Assembly (NCBI GenBank): GCA_910586995.1
Contig: CAJUKZ010000002.1
Location: 186,001-250,000, forward strand
Origin: an uncultured Muribaculaceae bacterium
GTDB lineage: Bacteria > Bacteroidota > Bacteroidia > Bacteroidales > Muribaculaceae
DNA: 64,000 nucleotides
Direction of reading: 5' to 3'
Below are positions 9,446-18,122 of the stretch, one piece after another (position 1 is the stretch's first letter; each line of letters starts with the position of its first letter). A program made the translations under genes and the position numbers. The notes below the pieces were generated by a model. It saw nothing but the letters and a program-made list of their open reading frames with translations. It had not been told where the DNA came from and did no database searches.

Positions 9446-9994
9446 CTACGAGAACTCGCTATGCAGCTTCTCGAAGCGGGCAAGAGTGTCTGCACTGTGG
9501 CGAAGCATGCTTTGGCGCACACGATCAAGGCTCTTGCGCTGCATGTCGCCGCTCTTGCTGTAGAACTTGTCGGCATAGCATATCAAGCGTTCGAGAAGCG
9601 TCTGTGGCATCAGAATACGGTCGGTAGGCAAAGGCAGAGCCATGTTTCTGACATCGTCTGGAGTTATACCAGCTCCGGTATGCCGTTCGGCCACACGAGC
9701 CACCTCCTCACACACGCCCTCGCCGCGCAACAGATCTGCGCCGAGCACCCCATGACGGATATAAGGCTCAGATCCACTACAGAAAATGCCAGGGGCATCG
9801 GTCTTGAATATACCTATGTCGTGCAACATTGCAGCAGACTCTATCAATCTCCTGTCGAGATGAAGATCAAGCCTTGCGGCAATCTCAAGTGCCAGATCAG
9901 CCACACTTCGGCTATGACGCAATAAAATCTCCCGGAGCGGTGTGCCCGGGAGATAATATTTGTCGATTATTTTCAGATAGTCTGTCATACTCAT
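9446..9994 (-). CDS. HD-domain phosphohydrolase-like protein
   Basis: This 182-residue protein carries an HD domain: a first His in LLRHSRSVADLA, then AMLHDIGIFKT with the HD pair, and later RHGVLGADLL and VAERHTGAG. The start at 9994 makes an ATGA overlap with the ilvE stop, which is why it is preferred over an ATG 18 bases upstream inside ilvE. The compact single-domain form resembles small Bacteroidota HDIG proteins acting on nucleotides or phosphate esters; the substrate is unknown. Translational coupling to ilvE suggests co-expression but not necessarily a shared pathway. Confidence 0.85.
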   Translation of the reverse strand: MSMTDYLKIIDKYYLPGTPLREILLRHSRSVADLALEIAARLDLHLDRRLIESAAMLHDIGIFKTDAPGIFCSGSEPYIRHGVLGADLLRGEGVCEEVARVAERHTGAGITPDDVRNMALPLPTDRILMPQTLLERLICYADKFYSKSGDMQRKSLDRVRQSMLRHSADTLARFEKLHSEFS

Positions 9995-11025
9995 TCTATG
10001 ACTGTTACCCATCCGTGTACATCTTCCTCATCGCCATACTGGATAGCGCGGAGTTTGTTGTACAGGCTCATCACCACCGGTCCGATCTTACCATCCTTGA
10101 GAATGACATATTTAGTGCCGTTGTCAAGGTCGTCGATCTCACTTATGGGCGATGCCACGGCTGCCGTTCCAACGGCTGCAGCTTCCTGCACTGTGGCAAG
10201 TTCCTCAACAGGAATATGACGTGCCTCTACCTCCATACCCATATCGCGGGCAAGCTGCATCAGGCTCTTATTGGTGATCGACGGGAGAATCGAGTCCGAC
10301 GCCGGAGTAATATATTTTCCATCCTTAATGGCGAAGAAATTAGCCGGACCACATTCGTCAAGATATTTTTTCTCTTTCGGGTCAAGATAAAGCATGGCTG
10401 AATATCCCTTGGAATGTGCCATCTCGCCTGCTCCAAGAGAGGCAGCATAGTTGCCACCGACTTTCCAGCGTCCTGTACCCTTGGGGGCTACACGGTCAAA
10501 TTCTCGTGTTATGCATACCTTTGTAGGCTTGATTCCTTCCTTAAAATAAGGACCTACAGGCATGGCCATGATAACAAACAGATATTCAGAAGCAGGAGCT
10601 ACACCTACACGCGGCGAGATTCCGATCTCAAGAGGACGGATGTAAAGGGAAGCACCACTCTCGTAAGGCGGCACAAAGCGCTCATTGAGCTTAACCACTT
10701 TCTTGACCATCTCTATGAACAATTCTTCGGGGACAGGAGCCATCAGCAATCCCTTGGCGCTGTCGGCGATACGGCGTGCGTTCTCCTCAAGACGGAAAAC
10801 ACGGATTTTTCCATCGCGGCCACGGAAAGCTTTCAGCCCTTCGAAAATTTCCTGTCCGTAGTGAAGGCATGAAGCGGCCATATGTATCTCTATAGTTGTA
10901 GAAGTCTCGACCTGGATATCACCCCATTTGCCATCCTTGTAATAGCAACGGACGTTGGCATCAGTGTCGCTGTAGCCGAAGTGCAGCGATTTCCAGTCAA
11001 TTTGAGGATCTTGAGTGTTACTCAT
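9991..11025 (-). CDS. ilvE: Branched-chain amino acid aminotransferase
   Basis: This is a 344-residue fold-type IV PLP enzyme that transaminates leucine, isoleucine and valine with 2-oxoglutarate. The PLP lysine is Lys188 in RWKVGGNYAASL. Other family marks are the FEGLKAFR segment and DECGPANFFAI, which binds cofactor. The start at 11025 (MSNTQDPQIDW) begins where the conserved fold begins; the longer frame to 11112 adds an unlikely hydrophobic leader and reads through a promoter-like element at 11059-11066. The stop overlaps the start of the HD-domain gene. Confidence 0.95.
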   Translation of the reverse strand: MSNTQDPQIDWKSLHFGYSDTDANVRCYYKDGKWGDIQVETSTTIEIHMAASCLHYGQEIFEGLKAFRGRDGKIRVFRLEENARRIADSAKGLLMAPVPEELFIEMVKKVVKLNERFVPPYESGASLYIRPLEIGISPRVGVAPASEYLFVIMAMPVGPYFKEGIKPTKVCITREFDRVAPKGTGRWKVGGNYAASLGAGEMAHSKGYSAMLYLDPKEKKYLDECGPANFFAIKDGKYITPASDSILPSITNKSLMQLARDMGMEVEARHIPVEELATVQEAAAVGTAAVASPISEIDDLDNGTKYVILKDGKIGPVVMSLYNKLRAIQYGDEEDVHGWVTVIE

Positions 11026-11058
11026 TTTTGAAACGTTTGATAGATTGATATACAGTCG

Positions 11059-11066
11059 CAAAAATA
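11059..11066 (-). promoter_or_regulatory. Candidate -7 element for ilvE
   Basis: On the minus strand the sequence is TATTTTTG, matching the Bacteroides -7 consensus TAnnTTTG, about 35 bases before the chosen ilvE start. No clear TTTG -33 box is seen at the right distance. Confidence 0.45.
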
Positions 11067-11111
11067 CAAATAAAAAATAATAATCCCCCATATTCCCCAA
11101 CAAAAAATCCA

Positions 11112-11163
11112 CAAAAAAAATCCGCCCTCCTCCTCAGCATATAACCTCAGAGGAAAGCGGATT
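11112..11163 (-). terminator. Rho-independent terminator after the 100-residue protein gene
   Basis: On the minus strand a 7-bp outer stem (11157-11163 with 11119-11125), plus an inner CCTC/GAGG stem, is followed by a long run of T (plus-strand A run at 11113-11120). It lies 54 bases beyond the stop of the small gene ending at 11217. Confidence 0.8.
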
Positions 11164-11216
11164 GTACGATAAGCACCTGATATGCTCGATACCTTAATAG
11201 TATCCGTACCAGCCCA

Positions 11217-11519
11217 TTATTTACCTAATGAATCAGCCGCATTTCGTGCCTTGTCGGCAAGCGACTCTACCATATTGGCTGCTGCGGCAAGGCCTTTAGA
11301 TGCCACGTCCTTAACTTTATCTTTAAGTCCGTCTGTCTTATCATGAAGCATCTCTGATGCCCGTTCCTTTGTATCATTGAACTTATCCATAAGACTTGAC
11401 TTCTCCTGCTCTGCCTCCTGGCGGAGAGCAGTCTGTTCAGCCTCAGCCGATACTTCCGCTGCTTTCTGAGCTACCTGAGCCGCAGCTTTTGCCACTTGTT
11501 TGTTCTGTTCTACGTTCAT
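11217..11519 (-). CDS. Small Ala/Lys/Glu-rich helical protein, LEA/YtxH-like
   Basis: This 100-residue, highly charged protein is almost entirely helical by composition, with alternating Ala, Lys, Glu and Asp and repeated KAA/KDK segments (DKTDGLKDKVKDVASKG). It lacks a signal peptide, membrane segment and cysteine. The composition recalls LEA-like or apolipophorin-like stress proteins. It stands alone with its own terminator. Function is unknown. Confidence 0.72.
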   Translation of the reverse strand: MNVEQNKQVAKAAAQVAQKAAEVSAEAEQTALRQEAEQEKSSLMDKFNDTKERASEMLHDKTDGLKDKVKDVASKGLAAAANMVESLADKARNAADSLGK

Positions 11520-11870
11520 AATCCTGTTTTTTTATCAAGTTCATATTATTTATAGTACGGACCGAATTATAGTGCGATCCCACATAGTCAAACAACACAC
11601 ACGCACGAGTTATGGTTCGCAATAAGCAACCTACCGTTTAACATATCAACACATTTAAAGCCTGATTTATATATCTTTCTGAAAATTGAATCATTTTTCA
11701 TTTTAAAATTTTGCAGCGAATTGTTTTTATGTTAATTTTACACCGAATTGTTAAACACATGCCGGTGCGCAGCTTTTGGATAAAAACTTTTAAGGCGTTG
11801 AGTTGTTAACGTAATAAAGGTTAATTTTAAAACATACCGGCTTTACCCTGTATATTTAGAAGATTCGGCA
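11520..11870. other. 351-base gap between divergent genes
   Basis: This AT-rich gap separates the small helical protein gene (minus) from the rprX-like kinase gene (plus) and must hold both promoters. I see no open frame of useful length, no RNA-like fold and no exact TAnnTTTG element. The closest for the kinase is TATATTTA near 11850. Confidence 0.6.
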
Positions 11871-13400
11871 ATGAAGAAATCGACAATCTGGATACTGACA
11901 ACTCTCATGACACTGACATTCATGGGGCTTCTATATGTACAGGTGATGTACATGAAGAACATGGTGCAGATGCGCTATGAGCAATTCTCGTCCGGAGTCA
12001 AACGTAGCCTATATACAGTAAGCAGCCGTCTGGAACAGGACGAGGCCCGCTACTTTCTTGAAGAAGGAGTATCCCACATCGAATCTTCTTCGTCGTATGC
12101 CCAATATCTCAACGATGCCAATGCCCGAATGGGGAGCATAAGGTATTCATTCGCTACAAGAGGAGGATTGCAGGCCAACCTTACCATTGTAGGAAATCCG
12201 ACCGACATCAACCGTCTGCGCTCAAATGGATCTGTAGTAGACCACTACAAGACAGCGCAGCAGGCATGGCAACAGCAGTATCTTCATCAGAAAAGCCTCA
12301 TCGACAATGTGATAATAAACCTTATAAGCCAGTCGAGCCGGCGTCCGTTCATACAGAGAGCCGACTCGGCTGTCGTACGGCAATATCTGCGCAAAGAGCT
12401 TGACACACTGGGCTTGCACGTGCCATTCGAATACGAGGTCGTAAACAGTGCAGGAACGCCAATATACAGATCCGAGGATTTTCATCCATCGGTTACCGAT
12501 CAGGACAATATGTTCACCCAGATCCTCTTTCCGCATGATCCGGGATTCGGACACTACTACCTGAAAGTCATTTTCCCAACCAAAAAGGACTATATCTACC
12601 AGTCGATATCCTTCATGCTGCCGGCTTTCGCATTCACGGTGATAATGATGATAATTTTTGTATTCACTATCATTGTGGCATTCAGGCAGAAGAAGCTCAC
12701 TGAAATGAAGAATGACTTTATCAACAACATGACTCATGAGTTCAAGACTCCTATATCATCAATATCGTTGGCGGCCCAGATGCTGAACGACGGTGCTGTA
12801 AGGAAATCTCCCGTCATGCTCCAGCAGATATCCACAGTGATAAACGACGAAACCAAACGCTTGCGTTTTCAGGTCGAGAAAGTGCTTCAGATGTCTATGT
12901 TCGATCGTCAGAAGGCCACACTGCGCCTTCAGGAAGTAGACGCCAACAGCGCGATCAACAACATCGTGAACACATTCAAACTGAAAGTGGAGAAATACGG
13001 CGGCCACATCACCGCCAATCTTAACGCAGAAGACGCCATTGTCAACGTAGATGAGATGCACTTCACGAACGTGATATTCAACCTGCTTGACAATGCCGTG
13101 AAATACAGACGCGAGGATGTACCTCTTGAACTCAGTGTCACTTCCCGCGACATATCAGACAATCGTCTTCAGATAATCGTAGCCGATAATGGCATAGGAA
13201 TCAAGAAAGACGACCTGAAGAAAATATTCGAGAAATTCTACCGCGTCTCCACGGGAAACCGTCACGATGTGAAAGGCTTCGGGCTCGGACTTGCCTACGT
13301 AAAGAAAATGGTGCACGAACTCGGAGGCGACATCACTGTGGAAAGCGAAATCAACAACGGAACAAAATTTATAATAACAATACCTCTAACCAAAAACTGA
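11871..13400 (+). CDS. rprX: Sensor histidine kinase, RprX-like
   Basis: This 509-residue membrane kinase has an N-terminal TM helix (residues about 7-25), a periplasmic sensor region to about 245 and a second TM (about 248-270). The phosphoacceptor His289 is in MTHEFKTPISS. The N box is FNLLDNAVKYR, the G1 box ADNGIGI and the G2 box GFGLGLAYVKKMV. Eight bases separate it from an OmpR-type regulator that closely resembles RprY. Length and layout match RprX of Bacteroides. The signal is unknown. The assignment as RprX rests on recall of the RprY sequence and gene order. Confidence 0.85.
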   Translation: MKKSTIWILTTLMTLTFMGLLYVQVMYMKNMVQMRYEQFSSGVKRSLYTVSSRLEQDEARYFLEEGVSHIESSSSYAQYLNDANARMGSIRYSFATRGGLQANLTIVGNPTDINRLRSNGSVVDHYKTAQQAWQQQYLHQKSLIDNVIINLISQSSRRPFIQRADSAVVRQYLRKELDTLGLHVPFEYEVVNSAGTPIYRSEDFHPSVTDQDNMFTQILFPHDPGFGHYYLKVIFPTKKDYIYQSISFMLPAFAFTVIMMIIFVFTIIVAFRQKKLTEMKNDFINNMTHEFKTPISSISLAAQMLNDGAVRKSPVMLQQISTVINDETKRLRFQVEKVLQMSMFDRQKATLRLQEVDANSAINNIVNTFKLKVEKYGGHITANLNAEDAIVNVDEMHFTNVIFNLLDNAVKYRREDVPLELSVTSRDISDNRLQIIVADNGIGIKKDDLKKIFEKFYRVSTGNRHDVKGFGLGLAYVKKMVHELGGDITVESEINNGTKFIITIPLTKN

Positions 13401-13407
13401 AACGACT

Positions 13408-14115
13408 ATGGAAGAAAAAACTCGTATACTGCTATGCGAAGATGATGAGAATCTTGGCATGCTGCTCAGGGAGTACCTCCAGGCCAAAGGCTTCAACGCT
13501 GATCTTTTCGCCGACGGCGACAGCGGCTACAAAGCTTTTCTGAAGGGAAAATACGACATCTGCGTGCTCGACGTGATGATGCCCAAGAAAGATGGATTCG
13601 CATTGGCACAGGAGATCCGCACGGTCAATTCCGAGACTCCTATCATATTCCTGACCGCAAAATCCTTAAAGGACGACATTCTTGAAGGATTCAAACTGGG
13701 TGCTGACGACTACATCACCAAACCCTTCTCGATGGAAGAACTTGTGTTCCGTATTGAAGCAATCCTACGCCGCGTGAAAGTCAAGAAGGGCAAGGAGATA
13801 ACAATGTACAAGATCGGAAAATTCACATTCGACACACAGAAGCAGGTGCTTATGATCGACGACAAGGTGACAAAACTAACCACCAAGGAGTCGGAACTGC
13901 TGAGCCTCCTCTGCGCGCATGTGAACGAGATACTCGAACGAAACTTCGCACTCAAGGCAATCTGGATCGACGACAACTACTTCAATGCAAGGTCGATGGA
14001 CGTATATATCACCAAACTCCGCAAGCATCTGAAGGATGATCCTTCGATCGAGATCATCAACATTCACGGCAAGGGATACAAACTCATCGCTCCTGACGCA
14101 GAAGCACAGAAGTAA
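13408..14115 (+). CDS. rprY: OmpR-family response regulator, RprY-like
   Basis: This 235-residue regulator has a receiver domain with the acidic pair in LLCEDDENLG, phosphoacceptor Asp55 in CVLDVMMPKKDGF, and TAKS and KPF motifs. A winged-helix output domain follows, ending in IINIHGKGYKLIAP. The N-terminal sequence is very close to RprY of Porphyromonas/Bacteroides as I remember it. It is co-transcribed with the kinase just upstream and ends before a hairpin at 14152. Confidence 0.88.
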   Translation: MEEKTRILLCEDDENLGMLLREYLQAKGFNADLFADGDSGYKAFLKGKYDICVLDVMMPKKDGFALAQEIRTVNSETPIIFLTAKSLKDDILEGFKLGADDYITKPFSMEELVFRIEAILRRVKVKKGKEITMYKIGKFTFDTQKQVLMIDDKVTKLTTKESELLSLLCAHVNEILERNFALKAIWIDDNYFNARSMDVYITKLRKHLKDDPSIEIINIHGKGYKLIAPDAEAQK

Positions 14116-14151
14116 CGGAGCAATACCCCGCGCAACAACGCATTTATAGAA

Positions 14152-14190
14152 CCGCAGCCCTTCGGATCATCGTTGGGCTGCGGCCTTGTT
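14152..14190 (+). terminator. Hairpin terminator after rprY
   Basis: A perfect 9-bp GC-rich stem (14152-14160 with 14175-14183) is followed by CCTTGTTT. The T run is short, so termination strength is uncertain. Confidence 0.6.
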
Positions 14191-14203
14191 TCCCCCACCC
14201 TTC

Positions 14204-14599
14204 TCAGACTGAGAAAAATGCCTTGCAGAGCCTCGGAGACGTAAGCCACCCGACAAATGCACCGATTGAATCAGCTATGAAGTCATTTATGTCGCCACTA
14301 CGGTTAATGTCGGCAAAAGCCTGCACGAGTTCAGTAATGCCGCCGAGAACAAGCGCTCCAGCAAGAAATGCTGCAAGCATACCAGTCGACAGTCCGGACG
14401 GCGACTTACGACACACATCAAAAACCAAAGCCGAAACCACGCCATAGAACATTATAGCATGCACAATCTTATCCGCTCCAAGAAAAGACGGTGCTTTCAT
14501 CACCATTTCCGGTACGGGAAAACATGTGAGCATGACAACGGCCGCGATCACGATAACAGAAAACAAAAAAGGCGGCAGACTACGCAAAATCTTTTTCAT
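14204..14599 (-). CDS. VanZ-like small membrane protein
   Basis: This protein of about 131 residues has four hydrophobic segments and the VanZ-type motifs DKIVHAIMFYG and GDINDFIADSIGA. The family is named after a teicoplanin-resistance protein, but most members have no known role. The start is set at 14599 (MKKILRS; an ATG at 14605 is equally possible). Longer frames, including a TTG start at 14641, would run through the rpoD terminator hairpin at 14615-14651. Confidence 0.82.
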   Translation of the reverse strand: MKKILRSLPPFLFSVIVIAAVVMLTCFPVPEMVMKAPSFLGADKIVHAIMFYGVVSALVFDVCRKSPSGLSTGMLAAFLAGALVLGGITELVQAFADINRSGDINDFIADSIGAFVGWLTSPRLCKAFFSV

Positions 14600-14614
14600 A
14601 AGCATTAAGCAACA

Positions 14615-14651
14615 CACCTCCACATTTGCCATAGTGAGCAATGCGGAGGTG
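14615..14651 (-). terminator. Terminator hairpin between rpoD and the VanZ-like gene
   Basis: A 12-bp stem with one mismatch on the plus strand, read as a G-T wobble on the minus strand (14640-14651 with 14615-14626), lies 35 bases after the rpoD stop. The sequence after it on the minus strand is TGTTGCTTA, so the T tract is weak. It helps to exclude long VanZ-like starts. Confidence 0.65.
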
Positions 14652-14685
14652 CGAGGTAGAATTGGGTTTTCAATAAATTTTCCGG

Positions 14686-15546
14686 TTACTGACCGAGATA
14701 AGTCTTGAGCAGACGGCTGCGCTGTCCTTTAAGCTTGCGGATGGCCTTTTCCTTTATCTGGCGCACGCGTTCGCGGGTAAGATCGAATTTAGCGCCGATC
14801 TCCTCGAGCGTCATCTCCTGGCATCCGATACCAAAGAACATCTTCAATATCTCGCGTTCGCGCTCATGCAGCTGATGCAATGCTCGGTCGACTTCCTTCG
14901 ATAGAGACTCCTGGGTGAGCGTGGCATCTGCCATCGGGCTATCGTCATTTGTCAGCACATCAAGCAGGGAGTTGTCTTCTCCTTCCACAAACGGAGCGTC
15001 TACCGATATGTGGCGACCCGATACTTTCAGTGTGTCGGCAATCTTCTCTACAGGTACTTCAAGGCTCTCGGCAAGTTCCTCCGGCGAAGGCCGGCGTTCG
15101 TTTTCCTGCTCAAACTTAGAGAGGGCCTTGCTTATCTTGTTGAGCGAACCTACCTGATTGAGAGGGAGACGTACTATACGCGACTGCTCGGCGAGTGCCT
15201 GAAGTATCGACTGTCTGATCCACCACACAGCATAAGATATGAACTTGAATCCGCGTGTCTCGTCAAACTTCTGGGCGGCCTTTATAAGACCGAGGTTGCC
15301 TTCATTGATAAGGTCGGGAAGACTCAACCCCTGATTCTGATACTGTTTGGCCACAGACACGACGAATCGCAAGTTGGCACGCGTAAGTTTCTCAAGCGCG
15401 GCCTGATCGCCCTGGCGTATACGCTGTGCAAGCTCAACTTCTTCCTCTACGGATATAAGCTCCTCTCGGCCTATCTCCTGAAGATATTTGTCAAGCGACG
15501 CGCTCTCGCGGTTGGTAATCGATTTGGTAATTTTTAATTGTCTCAT
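14686..15546 (-). CDS. rpoD: Primary RNA polymerase sigma factor (sigma-70, short Bacteroidota type)
   Basis: This 286-residue sigma factor has a short N-terminus without region 1.1. Region 1.2 is SLDKYLQEIGREELIS and region 2 contains KFISYAVWWIRQSILQAL. Region 3 follows, and region 4.2 is the helix-turn-helix TLEEIGAKFDLTRERVRQIK. This is the form of the Bacteroides housekeeping sigma that recognises TTTG/TAnnTTTG promoters. Many elements of that type are found in this window, consistent with its role. A candidate -7 element lies at 15572 and a terminator at 14615. Confidence 0.96.
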   Translation of the reverse strand: MRQLKITKSITNRESASLDKYLQEIGREELISVEEEVELAQRIRQGDQAALEKLTRANLRFVVSVAKQYQNQGLSLPDLINEGNLGLIKAAQKFDETRGFKFISYAVWWIRQSILQALAEQSRIVRLPLNQVGSLNKISKALSKFEQENERRPSPEELAESLEVPVEKIADTLKVSGRHISVDAPFVEGEDNSLLDVLTNDDSPMADATLTQESLSKEVDRALHQLHEREREILKMFFGIGCQEMTLEEIGAKFDLTRERVRQIKEKAIRKLKGQRSRLLKTYLGQ

Positions 15547-15571
15547 GTATCGTATGACGGTATAAATCGTG

Positions 15572-15579
15572 CAAAATTA
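15572..15579 (-). promoter_or_regulatory. Candidate -7 element for rpoD
   Basis: The minus-strand sequence is TAATTTTG (TAnnTTTG consensus), 26 bases before the rpoD start. No convincing -33 box is seen at the usual spacing. Confidence 0.5.
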
Positions 15580-15647
15580 GCAATAATTCTTCAAATAAAC
15601 GTCATGTTTGTAGATTTATTGCGTATCAAACTGATATTCCAAGTATT

Positions 15648-15692
15648 AAAAACAACGTCCACCGTGCCTTTTAAGTTTGGCGCGGCGGACGT
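15648..15692 (-). terminator. Rho-independent terminator after the ABC permease gene
   Basis: On the minus strand a 14-bp stem with one mismatch and one wobble (15679-15692 with 15655-15668) is followed by TGTTTTTAA. It lies 20 bases beyond the permease stop. Confidence 0.88.
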
Positions 15693-15711
15693 CTACTTAC
15701 TGGTTGTTTAA

Positions 15712-16968
15712 TTATTTATAACGCGCCCAGCGGATCAGATCCTTTACTGTGGGCTTCTTGCCATACATGAAAATGCCGACCCTGTATATCTTGGCGGCAA
15801 GCCAGACCATCAGCATCGTGCTCAGATAAAGAGTGACGAGCGAGGTCAGGATCTGCCATACCGGTATTCCGAACGGTATGCGCGCAAGCATGACCATAGG
15901 TGAGGTGAACGGTATGTAGCTTAGCCACAATGCCATTGTCGAATTCGGATCTGCTACAACTGTCATTGCCATCACGAGTCCGAGTACAATCGGCACAACA
16001 ACTACTGATGTGAGCTGGCTTGCATCCTGTACATTGTCTACAGCCGAACCGATAGCTGCGAATATGGCCGAATAGAACAGGAATCCACCTATAAGGAACA
16101 GCAGCAGCCATATAAACAGACTGAGTATGTAGTTTACATTGCCGAGCATACCGACTACAGCGAGCATCTGTGCGTCCGCTCCTGCCATCGACGCACTAAC
16201 CCACGGCATAAGCCACATCGACGCGCCACAGATAAGTACGGCCCAGATGAGAACCTGTACAGTAGCCACAAGACCGATTCCGATTATTTTTCCGAGCATG
16301 AGACTGGAGGGCTTTACCGACGAGACCACGATCTCAAGCACACGGTTGTTCTTTTCCTCTATAATTCCAGTCATCACCATCTGTCCGTAGATGAGCAGGA
16401 ACATATACAGAATGAAAGTCATACCTATCCCCAGACCGTATGACATCATCGACGATGCGGATTGTTCCTCTCCGATACGTTCCGATGTCACATATACATC
16501 TGCATGGATCGAATCTATGATCTGCCGTAGATCCGCTATTCCATAGCTTTGCAGACGAATATTCTCTATGATCGACGACAACTGCGAGGACAAAGCTGTC
16601 TCCACGCTAATGGATGCGGCCTCATGGGTCAGGAACTGTAGTTCAGAAGGACTCTCCACGAAGTTTTCGCCAAGCACAAGTATTCCATAAAAGCTGTCGT
16701 CGGCCTTCAATGTATCGAGGTTGGTATCTGCACCGAAGGGGCATAGCTTTATTTCTTGAGTGCTCTGAAGATGCGGCACTACCGAACCGCTGCGGTCAAT
16801 CACAGCTATACGCTTCTCCGAGGGCGTCGATACCGACATAATCAGAGCAGGGAGCATCATTAGGCCAAGCATCAGCACCGGCATCAGTATTGTGGTGATG
16901 ATGAAGCTTTTGCGCGTAACCCTCTGAAGGAATTCGCGGCTTATTACTAAAGACAGTGATGATTTCAT
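15712..16968 (-). CDS. ABC-2 type transporter permease (NatB-like)
   Basis: This 418-residue membrane protein has an N-terminal TM helix (around TTILMPVLMLGLMML), a large extracytoplasmic domain (about residues 45-175) and a block of five or six TM helices. The block contains GIIEEKNNRVLEIVVSSVKP, typical of ABC-2 permeases such as NatB/YhaP. It overlaps the ATPase gene by four bases (ATGA) and ends at a terminator. The pair probably forms an exporter; NatAB exports sodium, but the substrate here is unknown. Confidence 0.88.
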   Translation of the reverse strand: MKSSLSLVISREFLQRVTRKSFIITTILMPVLMLGLMMLPALIMSVSTPSEKRIAVIDRSGSVVPHLQSTQEIKLCPFGADTNLDTLKADDSFYGILVLGENFVESPSELQFLTHEAASISVETALSSQLSSIIENIRLQSYGIADLRQIIDSIHADVYVTSERIGEEQSASSMMSYGLGIGMTFILYMFLLIYGQMVMTGIIEEKNNRVLEIVVSSVKPSSLMLGKIIGIGLVATVQVLIWAVLICGASMWLMPWVSASMAGADAQMLAVVGMLGNVNYILSLFIWLLLFLIGGFLFYSAIFAAIGSAVDNVQDASQLTSVVVVPIVLGLVMAMTVVADPNSTMALWLSYIPFTSPMVMLARIPFGIPVWQILTSLVTLYLSTMLMVWLAAKIYRVGIFMYGKKPTVKDLIRWARYK

Positions 16969-17936
16969 TGCTGGTTAGGTGTTGTAAATACTGGGGGTTG
17001 AGGTGTATTTGATTTCTCGACGGCGGATATGAATATCTCGTCCATCGACGGCATGTATGGAGCGAACGACCGGAGATCCACAGCCTGATTGGCAGCGGCA
17101 AGCATCGGTCGCATGTCTTCCGCACTACGGAGGGTGAACTCAAGCGTAGCTGTACCTATCTTGTCGATGTCGCGCTCGCATAAGCTTACAACGAATGGAT
17201 CGACAGCAGACTTCAGTGCATCCATCTGCTCGGGGAGAGTCGAGATCCTGTAGCGATTGGCTCCATAATGGCTGCGCACATCGGCAACTGATCCTGTAAG
17301 GATATTTTTAGACTTATTGATCAGTGTGATCTCATCGCACAGTTCCTCCACACTGCCCATATTGTGCGTGGAGAATATCACCGTGGCTCCATTGTCGCGC
17401 AAACGCAGGATCTCACGCTTTAGCAATGCCGCGTTGATAGGGTCGAAGCCTGAGAATGGCTCATCGAATATCAGCAGGTCAGGATTGTGCAGCACTGTGA
17501 CGATGAACTGTACTTTCTGAGCCATACCTTTTGAAAGCTCCTCAACCTTCCTGTTCCACCAGGATCTTATCTCGAGACGATCGAACCACTCCTCAAGACT
17601 CTTTCGAGCCTGTGCCTTGGTCAACCCTTTCAGGCGTGCGAAGAACATGGCCTGGTCGCCCACTTTCATCTTTTTATACAATCCGCGTTCCTCCGGCAGA
17701 TAACCGATGGAATAGATATCGGAGGCTACAAGCGGATGGCCTTTGAAGATAACGCTTCCAGTATCAGGAGCCGTAATATGGTTTATAATACGGATAAGCG
17801 TTGTCTTGCCTGCTCCGTTAGGCCCGAGCAGACCGTATACGCTTCCCTTCGGTACATTGAAGCTAACGTCGCTCAGAGCGTGATGATTTGTATAGCTCTT
17901 GCTGACGTTCTTGATTTCTAATATATTTTCAGACAT
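16965..17936 (-). CDS. ABC transporter ATP-binding protein (NatA-like)
   Basis: This is a 323-residue ATPase. Walker A is GLLGPNGAGKTTLIR, the Q loop is in YLPEERGLYKKM, the signature is LSKGMAQKVQFI and Walker B is LLIFDEPFSGFDP. The H-loop His is in STHNMG. A C-terminal domain of about 100 residues is typical of the ABC-2/DrrA group. The signature reads LSKGM instead of LSGGQ, common in this subfamily. It is co-translated with the permease downstream. Confidence 0.92.
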   Translation of the reverse strand: MSENILEIKNVSKSYTNHHALSDVSFNVPKGSVYGLLGPNGAGKTTLIRIINHITAPDTGSVIFKGHPLVASDIYSIGYLPEERGLYKKMKVGDQAMFFARLKGLTKAQARKSLEEWFDRLEIRSWWNRKVEELSKGMAQKVQFIVTVLHNPDLLIFDEPFSGFDPINAALLKREILRLRDNGATVIFSTHNMGSVEELCDEITLINKSKNILTGSVADVRSHYGANRYRISTLPEQMDALKSAVDPFVVSLCERDIDKIGTATLEFTLRSAEDMRPMLAAANQAVDLRSFAPYMPSMDEIFISAVEKSNTPQPPVFTTPNQQ

Positions 17937-18036
17937 ATTGTGAGAATGTATTGATTTTTATATCGCGTGATATATATGTAAGACGCAACATTCGCGAAAA
18001 AATTTCACGGCCGGGAGTGATTTTACCGATGTTATC

Positions 18037-18085
18037 AAAAAAGCGACGAGACCCGCGCGGAATAAATGTCCACACGCGGGTCTCG
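18037..18085 (-). terminator. Rho-independent terminator after htrA
   Basis: On the minus strand an 11-bp perfect stem (18075-18085 with 18047-18057) is followed, after GTCG, by a run of six T (plus-strand A run 18037-18042). It lies 38 bases beyond the htrA stop. Confidence 0.9.
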
Positions 18086-18122
18086 TATTATCCAATATAT
18101 TCAACTATGGAAGATCTGATTA

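Noticed and set aside
9403..9925. Plus-strand frames at 9403-9627 and 9437-9925
   Set aside because: They are antisense to the HD-domain gene and begin in or next to the M16 terminator.
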